A stretch of DNA of 64,000 nt, from NCBI RefSeq assembly GCF_008831285.2, contig NC_045149.1:5943500-6007499 (forward strand). The letters are read 5' to 3'. Positions 1 to 11,194 of this stretch are shown here, one piece after another; the stretch's first letter is position 1, and every line of letters starts with the position of its first letter. This DNA is from Nymphaea colorata (Eukaryota > Streptophyta > Magnoliopsida > Nymphaeales > Nymphaeaceae). The position numbers and the translations under genes were made by a program. The notes under the pieces are model-generated. The model ran no database searches. It was not told the origin of the DNA and was given only the letters and a program-made list of their open reading frames with translations.

Positions 1-36
1 CTATCGTGATCTCCAGCCATCTTTATTTTATTATGC
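1..36 (-). repeat. start of 3' LTR of copia A (truncated by window)
   Basis: This stretch matches the outer end of the right LTR (5447-5479) with a few substitutions. Just inside it, positions 36-45 read as a purine-rich run (GAGGGGGC) on the minus strand, which fits a polypurine tract directly before the 3' LTR. The rest of the LTR and the left target duplication lie outside the window. Confidence 0.65.
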
Positions 37-44
37 CCCCTCAA

Positions 45-720
45 GCCAATACTTGTGTCAACAAGATTGAGTTTGACTTTAAGAAAATGAAACCTCGGTC
101 CTGGTAATGGTTTAGTGAAAATATCGGCTATCTGATATTTATATTTGACAAATTTAACTTGAATTTCTCCTTTAGTGACTTTCTCTCTGACAAAGTGAAA
201 ATCTATTTCAATATGCTTTGTTCGAGCGTGAAAGATAGGATTGGTTGCAAGATAGGTGGTTCCCAGAGTATCACACTTTAATATAAGAACTTCATGTAGG
301 GGACCTGTAAGTCGTTGAGAAGGTGCCTTAGCCATATTAGTTCTACAGTAGCTCCAGCCATAACTTTATATTGTGCCTTATACTTGAACAAGCTATTGTA
401 TGTTGTTTGTTTGATCCCCAAGAAATTATGTTTCATCTCAACATAGTGACGAACCCATTTGTGGATCTTCTATCATCTGGGCAATTGGTGCAATCAGCGT
501 CTCGTTAACAGCAAATACAATATCTGGACGTGTGAAAGTCATATATTGTATTGCACCCACAATAATTCTATATAGAGTTTCGTCCTGAAGTTTTTCTCCT
601 TCAAATTTTGAGAGAGATATGTTAGGGGCAGTAGGTGTGACGACGGCTTTGGCTTCTCCCATTTTAGCTTGAACAAAGATGTCACTTGTGTAATTTTTCT
701 GTGAGAGATAGAGTTTAGAC
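45..720 (-). pseudogene. copia A: end of reverse transcriptase and RNase H (broken)
   Basis: The longest clear open piece is 438-662. It reads ...YRIIVGAIQYMTFTRPDIVFAVN..., the copia connection motif between reverse transcriptase and RNase H. Upstream (minus sense) the frame shows LYLSQKNYTSDIFVQAKM, the end of the RT domain. Downstream toward position 45 the reading matches the C-terminal RNase H segment (VREKV, ADIFTKPLP-like) but with stops and frame changes. It was once part of a polyprotein that copied the element's RNA. It is separated from the gag/protease part by the inverted block at 722-3035. Non-functional. Confidence 0.75.
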
Positions 721-721
721 C

Positions 722-3035
722 AGGAGAAAGACTTGCTATTAAAAGTGTAGGTAATCTGTCGCTGCCATCTAAAAATACTTCATTTACCTTAAAGAATGTT
801 CTATATGTGCCGACATTACAAAAAAACTTACTTTCTATACCAAAGTTTACAAAGGACAACTCTTGCAAAATGGAATTCACACCTCATGATTTTACTGTTA
901 AGAATATGCAGACGAGGAAGATAATGCACAAAGGACTTCTTAAAAAAGGCTTATATTCGTGGTCGAGTGCTCTTGGAGACGTTGCAGTCTCAAGAGCAAG
1001 GAATAAAGTGCAACATGAAGGTATTGTTTCACAGGGAGATGTTGACACTTCTAGATTTTCTATAGGAGACTCTAATAAGTTATTTGATTTATGACACACA
1101 TGTTTGAGACATGCAAATGTTCGTTTGATGAATAAGATGATTGCATCATAGTTAATTTATGCTGATTCTATGCATAAATATAAAGTGTGTTCTGTTTGTG
1201 CCTTATCTAAGATGTATCAATTACCTTTCCCTAGAGCAGATTTCAAGACATCATCTCCTTTAGAAATGCTTCATGAAATCTATGGGGACCATCTCCTTGC
1301 ACATCCAAGAAAGACTATAACTATTATTTGGCGATAGTAGATGATTACTCACGTTTTACATATATTTTCTCTTTAGTTAAAAAATCAAAATTCTTTGCAT
1401 GTTTTCAGAATTTTCACAAAATTGTTGAGCAACAACTGGAACACAAAGTAAAAATCTTTCATAGTGATTCTTGTGGAAAACTCTTGAGTCATGCATTTTC
1501 TGATTATCTTAATGTTCAAGGTATTCGATGATGGCTTTCATGTCTCCATACACCACAACAAAACGGTATTATGGAGCGACAACATCAACATATTGTGGAA
1601 ATGAGATTGAGTATGCTCATTCAGGCAAGTATGCCCACACATTTTTGGATTGATGCTTTTGAAATGACGGTTTACATTATCAATAGGTTACCTATAATCG
1701 ACATGCAGAAAGTTACACCATATGAAAAGCTACTTGGTGAAAAACATCAACTAGAACATCTAAAGGTTTTTGGATGTATTGTTTACCCTCTTTTTGGGCC
1801 TCCACACAAATCCAAACTTGCGCCAAAATCCTATGCTTGCATTTTTCTTGGGTATGCTAAATATTATAAAGGCTACATTTGCTATAATCCCTTAGACAAA
1901 CGTGCAATCATATCTAAATATGTCTTATTTCATGAAAGTACATTTCTTTAATTAGGCATCTCACCACCAACCACAACCAAAGAAATCATTCAATGGCTTG
2001 TGTCCAACAAAGCCGACCCACAAATAGTGAATCCCCTAACTTCTCTGCCAAATCCTTGCTCCAAAATTGATGAACCATGTCCCCAAAGTCCTAGCCATGA
2101 AAATACCGAGTCTACTCCTACTAGCATTGAAGCCAACATCGAACACACCACACCTTCTCACCAACCTGAACCCCAACCATCCTCGTCCCATCTTAGGAGT
2201 CACCCTATGATCACTAGATCTCAAGATGGGACCCTGAAGACCCAAAGTTTTCTCCTACTTCAGTGAAACCAAGAGACCTATCAAAGATGAACCCAAAAAT
2301 CTTCAAGCAACTCAAAGAGACTCTAGGTGGGTTGATGCTATGACTAGTGAGATTTATGCTATTCATAAAAACAAAACTTGGGAATTGGTACCTTGTCAGC
2401 CGCATTATAATGTTGTGGGTTGTTGATGGATATACAAAGTTAAAAGACATGCAGATGGCTCAGTGGCACGATTTAAGGCTCGTCTTATAGCCAAAGGGTA
2501 CAGCCAATGAGAAGGAATTGATTATTCAGAAACTTTCAGTCTGGTCATTAAACCCACTACTGTTCATTTGGTCTTATCTATTGCTACCAGTCAGAGATGG
2601 ATCATTCATTAACTGGATGTTAACAATGCTTTTTTGCATGGCACACTAAAGAAAGAAGTAAATATGAATCAACCACAAGGATTTGAAGACACTGATCATC
2701 CTGACTATGTGTGCAAATTGAAGAAGTCTTTATATGGACTTAAGTAAGCCCCTCGAGCATGGTTGAAAGTTTGAGCATGTATCTCATATCCAAAGGATTT
2801 GCAAGATCCAGATCAGGTCCCTCTCTGTTCGTATATATGTCATCGTCATGCGTTGTGTATATTCTCATATATGTTGATGATATTATTGTGACATGAAACT
2901 CCCCACTTGAGATACAAAACATCATTCATAAGATGAGTAACAAATTCTCCATCAAGGATTTGGGAAAGATTTATTACTTCATCAGGATAGAAGTTGAATA
3001 TAATGGGTCTGAACTTTGTCTCTCACAGAACAGTA
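722..3035 (+). pseudogene. inverted copia pol block: protease end, pre-integrase, integrase, reverse transcriptase (broken)
   Basis: This block reads on the plus strand although the flanking parts of the element read on the minus strand. It begins with GERLAIKSVGN near 728 and NVLYVPTLQKNLL at about 798, both typical of the protease/pre-integrase junction. Integrase follows: VDDYSRFTYIF at about 1340, an altered SDSCGK where SDGGGE is usual, then NGIMERQHQHIVEM at about 1563. An integrase C-terminal region continues to 1951. Reverse transcriptase starts at about 2320, with [26 protein letters not shown] and YVDDIIVT (about 2870), and ends at GSELCLSQ (about 3027). Several in-frame stops occur, including ones after YVDDIIVT, after Q in GYSQ, and in VVGC*WIYK. 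Non-functional. It may be an inversion or a join of two related copies. Confidence 0.8.
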
Positions 3036-4458
3036 ACTTTTGCAACCTTCATGTTGCACTTTATTCCTTGCTCCCGCGGCTGCAATGTCTCCAAGAGCAC
3101 TCAACCACAAATATAACCATTTTTTAAGAAGTCCTCTATGCATTATCTCCACCGTCTGCATATTCTTAACATTAAAATCATGATATGTGAATTTCATTTT
3201 GCAAGAGTTGTCCTTTGTAAACTTTGCTACATAAAGTAAGTTTTTTTGTAATGTCGGCACATGTAGAACATTCTTTAAGATAAAGGAAGTATTTTTAGAT
3301 GACAGCGACACGTTACCAACAGTTTTGATAGCAAGTCTTTCTCCATTGCCTACAACAACATAATCAGATCTAGAGTAAGAAATGGTAACTTGCATAGATT
3401 GATTAGTACTGGTCATGTGGTGGGTGGCGCCTGTATCAGGGTACCATTCTTGACTATCATCAGCTGTATTATAAGGGGATGCAGCTGTGTTGCCTTCACT
3501 TGTGTTTGCTCCAACATTAAGTGTCATGGCCATAAACGCTTTTGGTATATCGTAACATTGGCGGGCTGTATGATTTCTGTGGCCACAGTATTGACATATG
3601 ATTCCTTGAGCAGATTTGAAGTTGGTGTTGGAATTGTTGGAATTATTGTTTCCACGCCCACTATTGTTGTAGTTACGACTACGACCACCATTGCAACCAC
3701 CACCTCTACCTCTTGCATAGTTGAAGTTACCTTGGCCTTGCCCACATTGGGCTACAAAGGTGACTACATAAGAGTTGCTGTTATTGTATGACGGTGGCGC
3801 AAGAATGCGAAGACGGTTTTCTTGAGTGACCAACATATCAAATATTTTAGAAAAACTGGGTAGTTGTTTGAAGGTGGTAATAGTGGTGATAAATGATTCA
3901 TATTCACTAGATAGGCCATTAAGAGTATAAAGAACCGATCTGAATAAAAAACCACATGATTTACAACATCTAAAGAATCGTGCAAAAACTTAACATGATT
4001 CAAGTAGTCAGCCATGATCATGTCCCCCTTTTTCATATTTTGTAAATCACATTTCATCTTAATGATCCTCAAGTTAGACTGTGAGGCATATTGTTGTTCA
4101 AGGGCACACCACGCTTGACGGGCTGAGGTGTAGGAAATAAGCTGAGGTAAAATAGGTTCAATACAGTTGCCATAATCCAACTTAAGGCTAATTGGTCGAC
4201 ACGTTCTCATGTATCATATTCTGGATTTGGCTTAGTTTGATCAACATCAAGAAATTCTGGTGGAGCATCAATAGAGACATTTCCGTACCTCAACAGTCCT
4301 TGACTTTTCATCACACTGGTAATTTGTGAGTGCCATAACAAGTAATTGTTTTTGTCCAACCTGACAAAAACTAAGCTAGAGAATGCATTCCATTGAATTC
4401 TTGGCTTAGGAGTAGGAGCTACTGTTGAGGCAAACAGTGTTGAAATTGCAGCAGCCAT
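3036..4458 (-). pseudogene. copia A: gag, zinc knuckle, protease and start of pre-integrase (frameshifted)
   Basis: The chosen start is the ATG at 4458. The first piece (4207-4458) reads MAAAISTLFAS... and contains NNYLLWHSQI, the usual gag start of plant copia elements. A shift leads to 3764-4210 (central gag, SARQAWCALEQQYASQS, MKKGDMIMADYLNHVK), and another to 3836-3036. The last piece holds a Gly/Asn-rich linker, the zinc knuckle CQYCGHRNHTARQC (C-X2-C-X4-H-X4-C), the protease active site DTGATHHM, and GERLAIK...NVLHVPTLQKNLL. It ends in pre-integrase sequence (ARNKVQHEG) where the frame runs into the antisense of the inverted block. Gag would form the capsid and the protease would cut the polyprotein. 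At least two frameshifts make it inactive. Confidence 0.8.
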
Positions 4459-5141
4459 GACACCCGTGCCTTATCCCTCCTCTGTTGCATATGCTTAGGC
4501 AATGAATTGCCTTACAATAGATAATAATCTCAATCAAGGCACGACAAGAAACAAAATTGAAGTTTAGAATGTGTCACCGGCCGAGAAAGAAGTAAAGGAG
4601 AAACCCAACGACGCTGAAAGTCGTGTTCTCAGTCAATAGCGTTGCCTAAAAACCCACGACACTTGTAAAATCAATATCTGAGCAACAAATATTCCCAAAA
4701 TTTTGAAAATTGGTAGCAGTGATCCTTAGATATAGATGATTCCAACGACCCCTTGCTTGGCCCCTGACATTGCCGGAGCTGACAACACCGGCAAATTACG
4801 CGACAGGTTCCAGGCTCGTTCAGCTCTATTTTGCGACTCCCAGTCTGCTTTACAAGACATGCGACACTTCAAAAATTTATATCTCCTCAATGCCTGCTCC
4901 AAAAATTTGGAAATTTTACAGGGAGATTCCTCAGATGTAGATGATTTCAATGAGCTCTTACTCGACCTTTGCTGTCGCCAGAACTGATAGCGTCGGCCAA
5001 AATCGCGACAGGCTTTTTTGGTAGAAAGGTGCTCGACAAGCCGGGTGATAGATGCCTCTGTTCATCCTCTGTTCCTCACGCCCTCACGATAGCCTTTGTA
5101 GCTTTGATAAAAAGACAAAAAAGACAAAAAATAGTTTAACA
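4459..5141 (-). other. copia A untranslated leader between LTR and gag
   Basis: No coding sequence is supported here. The stretch contains two related versions of one segment, at about 4690-4760 and 4900-4975. Each has a run like AAAATTTTGGAAATT followed by a purine block and TAGATGATT. A similar arrangement stands in the leader of the second copia element at about 61820-61900. A typical initiator-Met primer site directly beside the LTR was not found, so the inner LTR edge is uncertain. Confidence 0.45.
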
Positions 5142-5479
5142 TGGTTTGACTAAAATCAGCCTACGTCCACGACAAAGGAGAAACTCTCGGTCTCTCTCTC
5201 AATATTTTGGAGAGAGCTTATTATTGCTATATATAGTTGAGTTACAATAGAGATCCTATAATCGTGGATCTTGATTTAGATAAACAAGGTGACTCTTGAA
5301 TTTCGAATTCTTTCTCTTTATGGTAAGCCTATTGCTTGATTTTAGGAATTGATCCTCCATCGTGATCTTCAGCCAACTGCTTGATTTTAGGAGAAAATCT
5401 TCTATCCTGATCTTCAACCAACTGCTTGATTTTAGAAGAAAATCTTCTATCATGATCTCCAACCATCTTTATTTTATCA
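5142..5479 (-). repeat. 5' LTR of copia A
   Basis: The right boundary is set by TGATAAAATAAAG (minus sense, starting at 5479), which is matched at position 36 on the other side of the element. A TATA-like CTATATATAG lies at about 5228-5237 on the minus strand, followed by a pyrimidine-rich U5-like segment. The inner end at 5142 is the nearest CA dinucleotide and is uncertain; the LTR may extend further left. The five bases outside (5480-5484, CTATG) are the candidate right-hand target duplication. Confidence 0.55.
5334..5468. repeat. three tandem 45-bp repeats inside the LTR of copia A
   Basis: Each unit starts with GCTTGATTTTAG and ends with CAACCAACT or a close variant. The unit starts are 5334, 5379 and 5424, an exact 45-bp period, with a few substitutions between units. 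They sit upstream of the TATA-like sequence in the U3 part of the LTR, where repeated blocks often act as enhancers. That role is inference. Confidence 0.85.
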
Positions 5480-6300
5480 CTATGTGCCCTTCACAACACA
5501 AACAGGAGCACTACGCAGACCGCAACATCCACAATGGGAAGAGGGGAAGGTGGGCGAACCAAATCTAGAGCGCCAGGGCCACCACCTACTAGAGAGGGAG
5601 GAGGTCGAGTGTCCTCTCTCACATATCCTCAATGCTCAGCTGACCACCCATGCTTGCCCTCACACTACGTCTATCTCTTGTCAATCTGTTCTCATTTTTA
5701 TTGGGTGCGGTTTTGAGATTGGCACTTTGGGGGGAAATCGATTCTTCCCTCTTCCAGAAGCTGTTGGTTTGGGAGCTGGAACACTAATGTTGGGGACATA
5801 GGATGGATACAATTCTTGGCATTTGTTGATGGTAGGAGCTCCATGAGTGGCTGTTGCGGATGCTACATTAAACTAAACATCATCAAAGAACAAGGTTGTT
5901 TTTACTGGATTTTTGTTAAGAATGTTGATAATTATCTTTTTAATATGATAAATTTACATTTAAAGCCTCTAAGGAGCATGTAGAGATTTTTTATAATACT
6001 AGAGAGGTTTATGACTGTTTTAGCAGGTTGTTGATCCATGCAATTTTTTGTTGGATATTGTGATGAATGTGGGGAATGAGTACTTATGTTGGCTTGTATG
6101 TTAAATTTACGGTCTAAGGAAAAGACAAAGCATATAATTTATTAGAGTATGTACATGCACTAGTGTACAAAGAAATACTTTTTTCTTGCTGATTCGATTA
6201 ATTTTATAATCTTGCTAGTGTACTAATGGCATCATTGTCAGATTGTTGAAGGAGAAGGGTAATTGCAAAGATGATGCCTCAACTAGGTGTTAGTTGTCTA
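5480..6300. other. no gene recognised; somewhat GC-rich stretch then AT-rich DNA
   Basis: Positions 5480-5790 are richer in G and C than their surroundings and hold short open frames, of 60 and 105 codons, with no recognisable domain. After about 5800 the sequence is AT-rich without open frames. I see no coding support. Confidence 0.4.
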
Positions 6301-8508
6301 GAATTGGGTGTCTGATCAACTGACGTTGAGTGTAGTAATGTATTTGGAAAGGTTCATGCTTAGTGACCCCAATTGTGCAGCCCCATAGTCACTTGGGTTC
6401 AGCAAGTTGGTGGTGTCAACTGCGATTAAGAACGTCGTGGAGTACTTACACTTAACTTTATTAGGGTAGATCATGCTTGATTTTAAGTTTGGATGGCCAC
6501 TCTAGTGAGAATGTGGCAGTTAAGCAATGGGACCATATAAAGTAAAGAACATGAATATATAAATGCTTATGTTGCTACACGGTAACTCGTAATTGCAAGT
6601 AACAAATGTCAACTGTTAAATCAGAAATGACACTTGTTAATTCGTTTTGGGCCTCGACTAGAAGGTGAATTGAGAAGCGTATGACTGATGTGCTAAATGA
6701 GAGACTTGGAGTTTACATCAGTCTATCAAGACCTTGTAAGTATAAAAAAAACTTGAAGACAAGTCCTATAAACAAATTGAAGCTCTCAGCAATTTCTGTA
6801 ATCAACAACCTTTGACTTGATGGTCTTGTTTCCTACCTAAATAGATTTTTAGATTGAAGCGAGTGGAGAACTTATTGTTTTGAGTTTTGCAGGTAGACTA
6901 GGAGCATTGAGCAGACCCTGAGTGACAAGACCAATGCTTGAGGTGATTTGTGTGATTGAAGAGACATGCAATAGGTATGAGAGTATTCCATGTAAACCTC
7001 TACCTGGTGTCAAATATGGACTACCTTTTGCATTCTTAAGTGTGGACTATTAGGTTCATTTGATCCTATGAATGTGTTATTTTTGAATAATGTGTGAAAT
7101 GACATGTTTCTTGACAAATGAATAAAATGTGAGACATAATGACTGTTTTTAATTATTATGTGATGACATATGCATGTTAAAATTATAACTACTTAAGAAA
7201 GCTTAGGCAAGATATCAACTCAAGTACATCCTCGACCTCGATTATGCATTAGTGAGCATCCTAGCATGATATCTGCTTAGGATATTTGTGAGCCAAATAC
7301 ATATTGAAACTACTCTCAGAAGTTTGGCTAGATTTTCTAATGGATTGATTATTATGGAATTTTTGTTTGCATTGCAATTGTGAGATGATGTGATTGGATG
7401 GACTAAAGGGGAAGATATACACTTAGAGCATGGTTTGGCTAGCCAAGAGTATTGATTGGACATGTAATCTTCTAATTAAGGGAGTTTGAGGTCTGGTTAT
7501 ACTCTTGAATAAACCAACCTTGTATGCTAGCCAATCCTAAAGTGAATGTGTCTCCATATTGATAATTTTAAAAAAATTAATTGAGTTGAAGCTAATGGGT
7601 TATGGCAATACGTATGGAATTTACCCTACTCTCAACACTAGTTTTGCCTTCTCGGAGTGTAGGTGGCGTATGACTCCAAAATATCGTTGTTTGTTGTACT
7701 TGGAGTGTTGAACTCTTAACTTCCCAACCTAAGCATCCTAGGGAAGGTTGAACAACTCCCATTAGAATACACTCTTCCTTAACAGATTGTTCTACCACTA
7801 CAACATGTATGGATCTTGTTTCAAGCCACCACGAGGGTTGTCTATCGACTTGAGGTTGCTCTTGGTGTGCATGCGCCTGTGTTTTGCACCCACAATAGTT
7901 GTAAATTAGATGAATTGAATATGACTAACAAAGTATATTGTTTGTGATGATTGGGTAGATCCATACATATTATGGAATATGAAAGGGAATATAATGATAG
8001 TTTAAGAGAATGCATATATGCATCATAATATAAAAGTGATTATATTTCTTTTGAATGTTTGTTTTAGATTTGAGCTCTTACCCTAGAAGGTTAGGGATTT
8101 ATCTACTTTGTCATCATATTGTGAAGTTTCAGCCTTTTGTTTTTTTCCTTTTTCAGGTTTTGGTGGGCCCAAACAACATGTTAATCAGATAGCTCAGCTC
8201 ACATCATATTGAAGAGTTTTTGTGTATAGTCAGTTTCTGTGTATAGTCATGCCAGCAGGTCAATTTTTTGATATATTGATGCCTTATTTTTGTTAGACAT
8301 CAATGTTTTGTCTTCAGGAGCATTTTTGTCATAAGGGTATTCTTAGGTCATGTGAAGTCATTTTTGTATAAACAGTCTTTTGTGCATAAATAAATTATTC
8401 GCCCCATTGTCGTTTTGATATGTGTAGCTCTATTTTGGTGTGTTGCATCATCACACTTCAATGTGTTGTGTTAAAGGAAAAAAATAAGGGTAAAATGTTG
8501 GGGTGTGA
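6300..8508 (-). repeat. probable gypsy-type LTR remnant (minus strand)
   Basis: Read on the minus strand, the sequence from 8508 begins TGTCACACCCCAACATTTTA. That is the usual beginning of plant gypsy (Tekay/Del-like) LTRs. The following 2 kb has the non-coding, AT-rich character of such LTRs and contains no gene. No internal gypsy domains, second LTR or matching target duplication were found, so the left limit is a guess and this could be a decayed solo LTR. Confidence 0.35.
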
Positions 8509-10996
8509 CAGAGAGTGGTGAAGGTGACACAAAAAAAATAAGACTAGTTGTAAATCAAGTGACTGCTTTCCTTTCATAGGAATACATAAGAACTTCTCTA
8601 GTTTTGTCTCTAGCTTTCCTTTCAACTATATTTCTTCTGGAAGCAACAAAATTTTCTTTATTTTGTCAAATATGAATCCAATCATATATAACAGACTCTA
8701 TCACACAATATTTTGAAGAAATAAGTGGTACTTGTGGCAATGCTTTGAAAGGAATAATTAACATCTTTCCTCTTGGTCAATGAACTTAATATTCACTATC
8801 ATAGAGTGCTAAGGATGACTTTTGTTAAATTTTCATTTAAATTGTCTAAACCTGACTACTCAATCTACTAAATTGGTTATGACATCAATACTAGGACCCC
8901 TCCATTTTCCTCATGTTTGTTAGAATCGTTGGTTGAGTATGTTCATTCTGGCCATAACACTTGAGAGGGTTGGAAAAACCAAGATTTGAATCATTTTCAT
9001 ATGGGTCATACAAATATAGCAGGTTCATGGTCATACAAACAATGAGAAAACATATACGAAATAAGCAACAACATATCAGTTAAGTAGCTAGATATTCTTG
9101 TTGTTATGGATCTAAATGGAAGTTAGACAAGCTAAATACATAAGGAATATGATCCATTATAGTCCCAACAAGGTGAAACCTCCATATCAAACATGATCAG
9201 TTGACAACCGTGCTTGCTATCTTGCACGACTCTGAATGATCTTTTATGTTCAATGATAGACATTAGTTTCATTAGAACAATGTTTTTTTTTTGAGAAAGT
9301 ATCATCTTCTAAGTGACAAAAAGTACAATGTTACTAATATACTTGTGCATCTATGATCAAACTCAAGAAGGGCAACTTTTGTGTAACCATGAACAACTTC
9401 AATAAAAACTTCCCCTCCTTTTGCTAATTGATCAAACATATCCTTGAAAGTGGATGCTAAATAAATTTATATCAAATAAATGCCCAAAAAAAATTTTGTA
9501 GGTGGAAATGAAAGCAAGATTTATTCAGGAGAGCCAAAGGTCATACAGTTAGTCATAACATAAAAATGCATTCATGATTTGACCATTTATATCCATTGGC
9601 TAGCAGTTGTTGAACCTATCAGTAAAATAAGTTTGTAGGACGGTTATGAGGATTGAATAGCCACAACAATGCAAGCAAAAGTTTAACAGGATAATAGTGA
9701 AGATCACAATGGATGAAGCTTACCACAAGTATTTTGGGACTAACATTTAGCCTTTGTTTTTGTATTCTAATATCATGTGACTCTTGAAAATGGGATCATT
9801 AGGGCAATGGTTAGACTAAGGCCACTAACATTGTGGAACACATAGCCGAGACTGAATGAGATTGACAAGAGAAAATGCATTATGCTTTATGGGTGTATGG
9901 CAAGAACTCTCACTAATGCCATATTACCATAATTGGTATGTAGCATTGACATAGTCCTACCGTTACATGTTCAAAAGCTGACACTAATTGCATCTTTGGC
10001 CAAGTTGCCAATAGAACTCATAAATGAGGCTATAAATCTAAGTTTAATGTATTTCTACTAACTGCATGCCATTCTATTTCTTGTTTGTTACATGAGTTTA
10101 AGGTTGTTTTGCTTCATTTTCCATGTGATTAGCCATGTCTTTCATCGTAGTGATTGAAGGTATCACAAATGCACATACCCATCATGTAGTAACTTTTGAA
10201 AATTTGAGTTACCCCAGATAGATATTTTTATTGCAGTGCAGATTTTTGTTTGACTCATCATGACTAGAAATCTTGTTCTAGGAGTTTTTCAATGTTTAGG
10301 TACGCATTGATTGCAACATGTCAGTTTCTTTTGACACCATGTTCACATGTTTTGGAGTCTTTTTGCCATCTCTATTATGCAAATTATAGAAACTTGTTTT
10401 CTGTAATTTTGTAAAAAATTAGGTCATAAAATTTCATTATATTTTGTGGCTTCATAGCTCACAAATGAGGTGGAATCTATTTATTCCACAAAATGAAAAT
10501 TTTTGTGTTTTCATGTTGGCATTCTAATGAACATGTTTTTGTACATTTTTTACATCATTTGACTGTTCTATTAAGTGGATTATAGAAACTGGTTTTTGTA
10601 ATCCAATTTGTTGTACAAAACAAATAATGAGAAATAACATGTATTCTTTACATCATAGGCTGAGATTGGGACATGACCTTACAAACTCGTCAATGGGGTT
10701 ATCTTTGTTAGGGTGTTTAGAGTCGTGGCTCTAAGTCTCATTGGATTTGGATTTTATTTATCCATTTGATTATCTTGCTACTCATAGTATATTTTCATCA
10801 TGTTCTATCTTGTAATTGTCACGATTTAAAATAAATCCCTAACTTTCAAATTCTATGAATCTGAGGTTGGGGAGGCGTATAGCAAAGTTGCCAGATGGTT
10901 TTAATTTCTCATACACCAAGAGTCCTCATGTTGATTTTTATCATTTTTCACATCCATTAGGGTCATTAGTTGGTTGCCCTAAGTTAACTGTTTAAT
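8509..10996. other. AT-rich intergenic DNA, no gene seen
   Basis: There are no open frames above 60 codons and no transposon domains, RNA genes or repeats that I could recognise. Short T runs occur at about 9281-9290. Confidence 0.5.
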
Positions 10997-11194
10997 CTTA
11001 TTTCCTAATGTTCTATGCACATAGCCATCTCAGTTTTATCAAACCCATAATATTCAGATCTGATATGTCTCCGCTAGGGAATGATATTGAGAAGTTGTAC
11101 CTTATTTCCTAATGTTCTATGCACATAGCCATCTCAGTTTTATCAAACCCATAATATTCAGTCTGGGCTAGGGGAATGATATTGAGAAGTTGTA
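10997..11194. repeat. tandem duplication, 104-bp unit
   Basis: The unit starting at 10997 (CTTATTTCCTAATGTTC) is repeated from 11101. The copies agree almost perfectly over about 95 bp and differ mainly by a short indel around AGATCTGATATGTCTCCGC. Such a clean copy suggests recent slippage or unequal exchange. Confidence 0.85.

Larger units (their letters stand above)
1..5479 (-). mobile_element. Ty1/copia retrotransposon A, rearranged (left LTR cut by window edge)
   Basis: A minus-strand copia element runs from a right-hand (5') LTR near 5.48 kb to a left-hand (3') LTR whose first bases lie at positions 1-36. The order on the minus strand is LTR, long leader, gag, protease and start of pre-integrase (4458 to about 3040), then the end of reverse transcriptase and RNase H (about 720 to 60). 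The middle of pol (about 722-3035) is present but in the opposite orientation. Positions 1-34 match 5447-5480 closely, which identifies the two LTRs. All coding blocks contain stops and frameshifts, so the copy is dead. The family call rests on copia-order domains (gag, PR, INT, RT, RH) and motifs listed in the sub-features. Confidence 0.8.
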
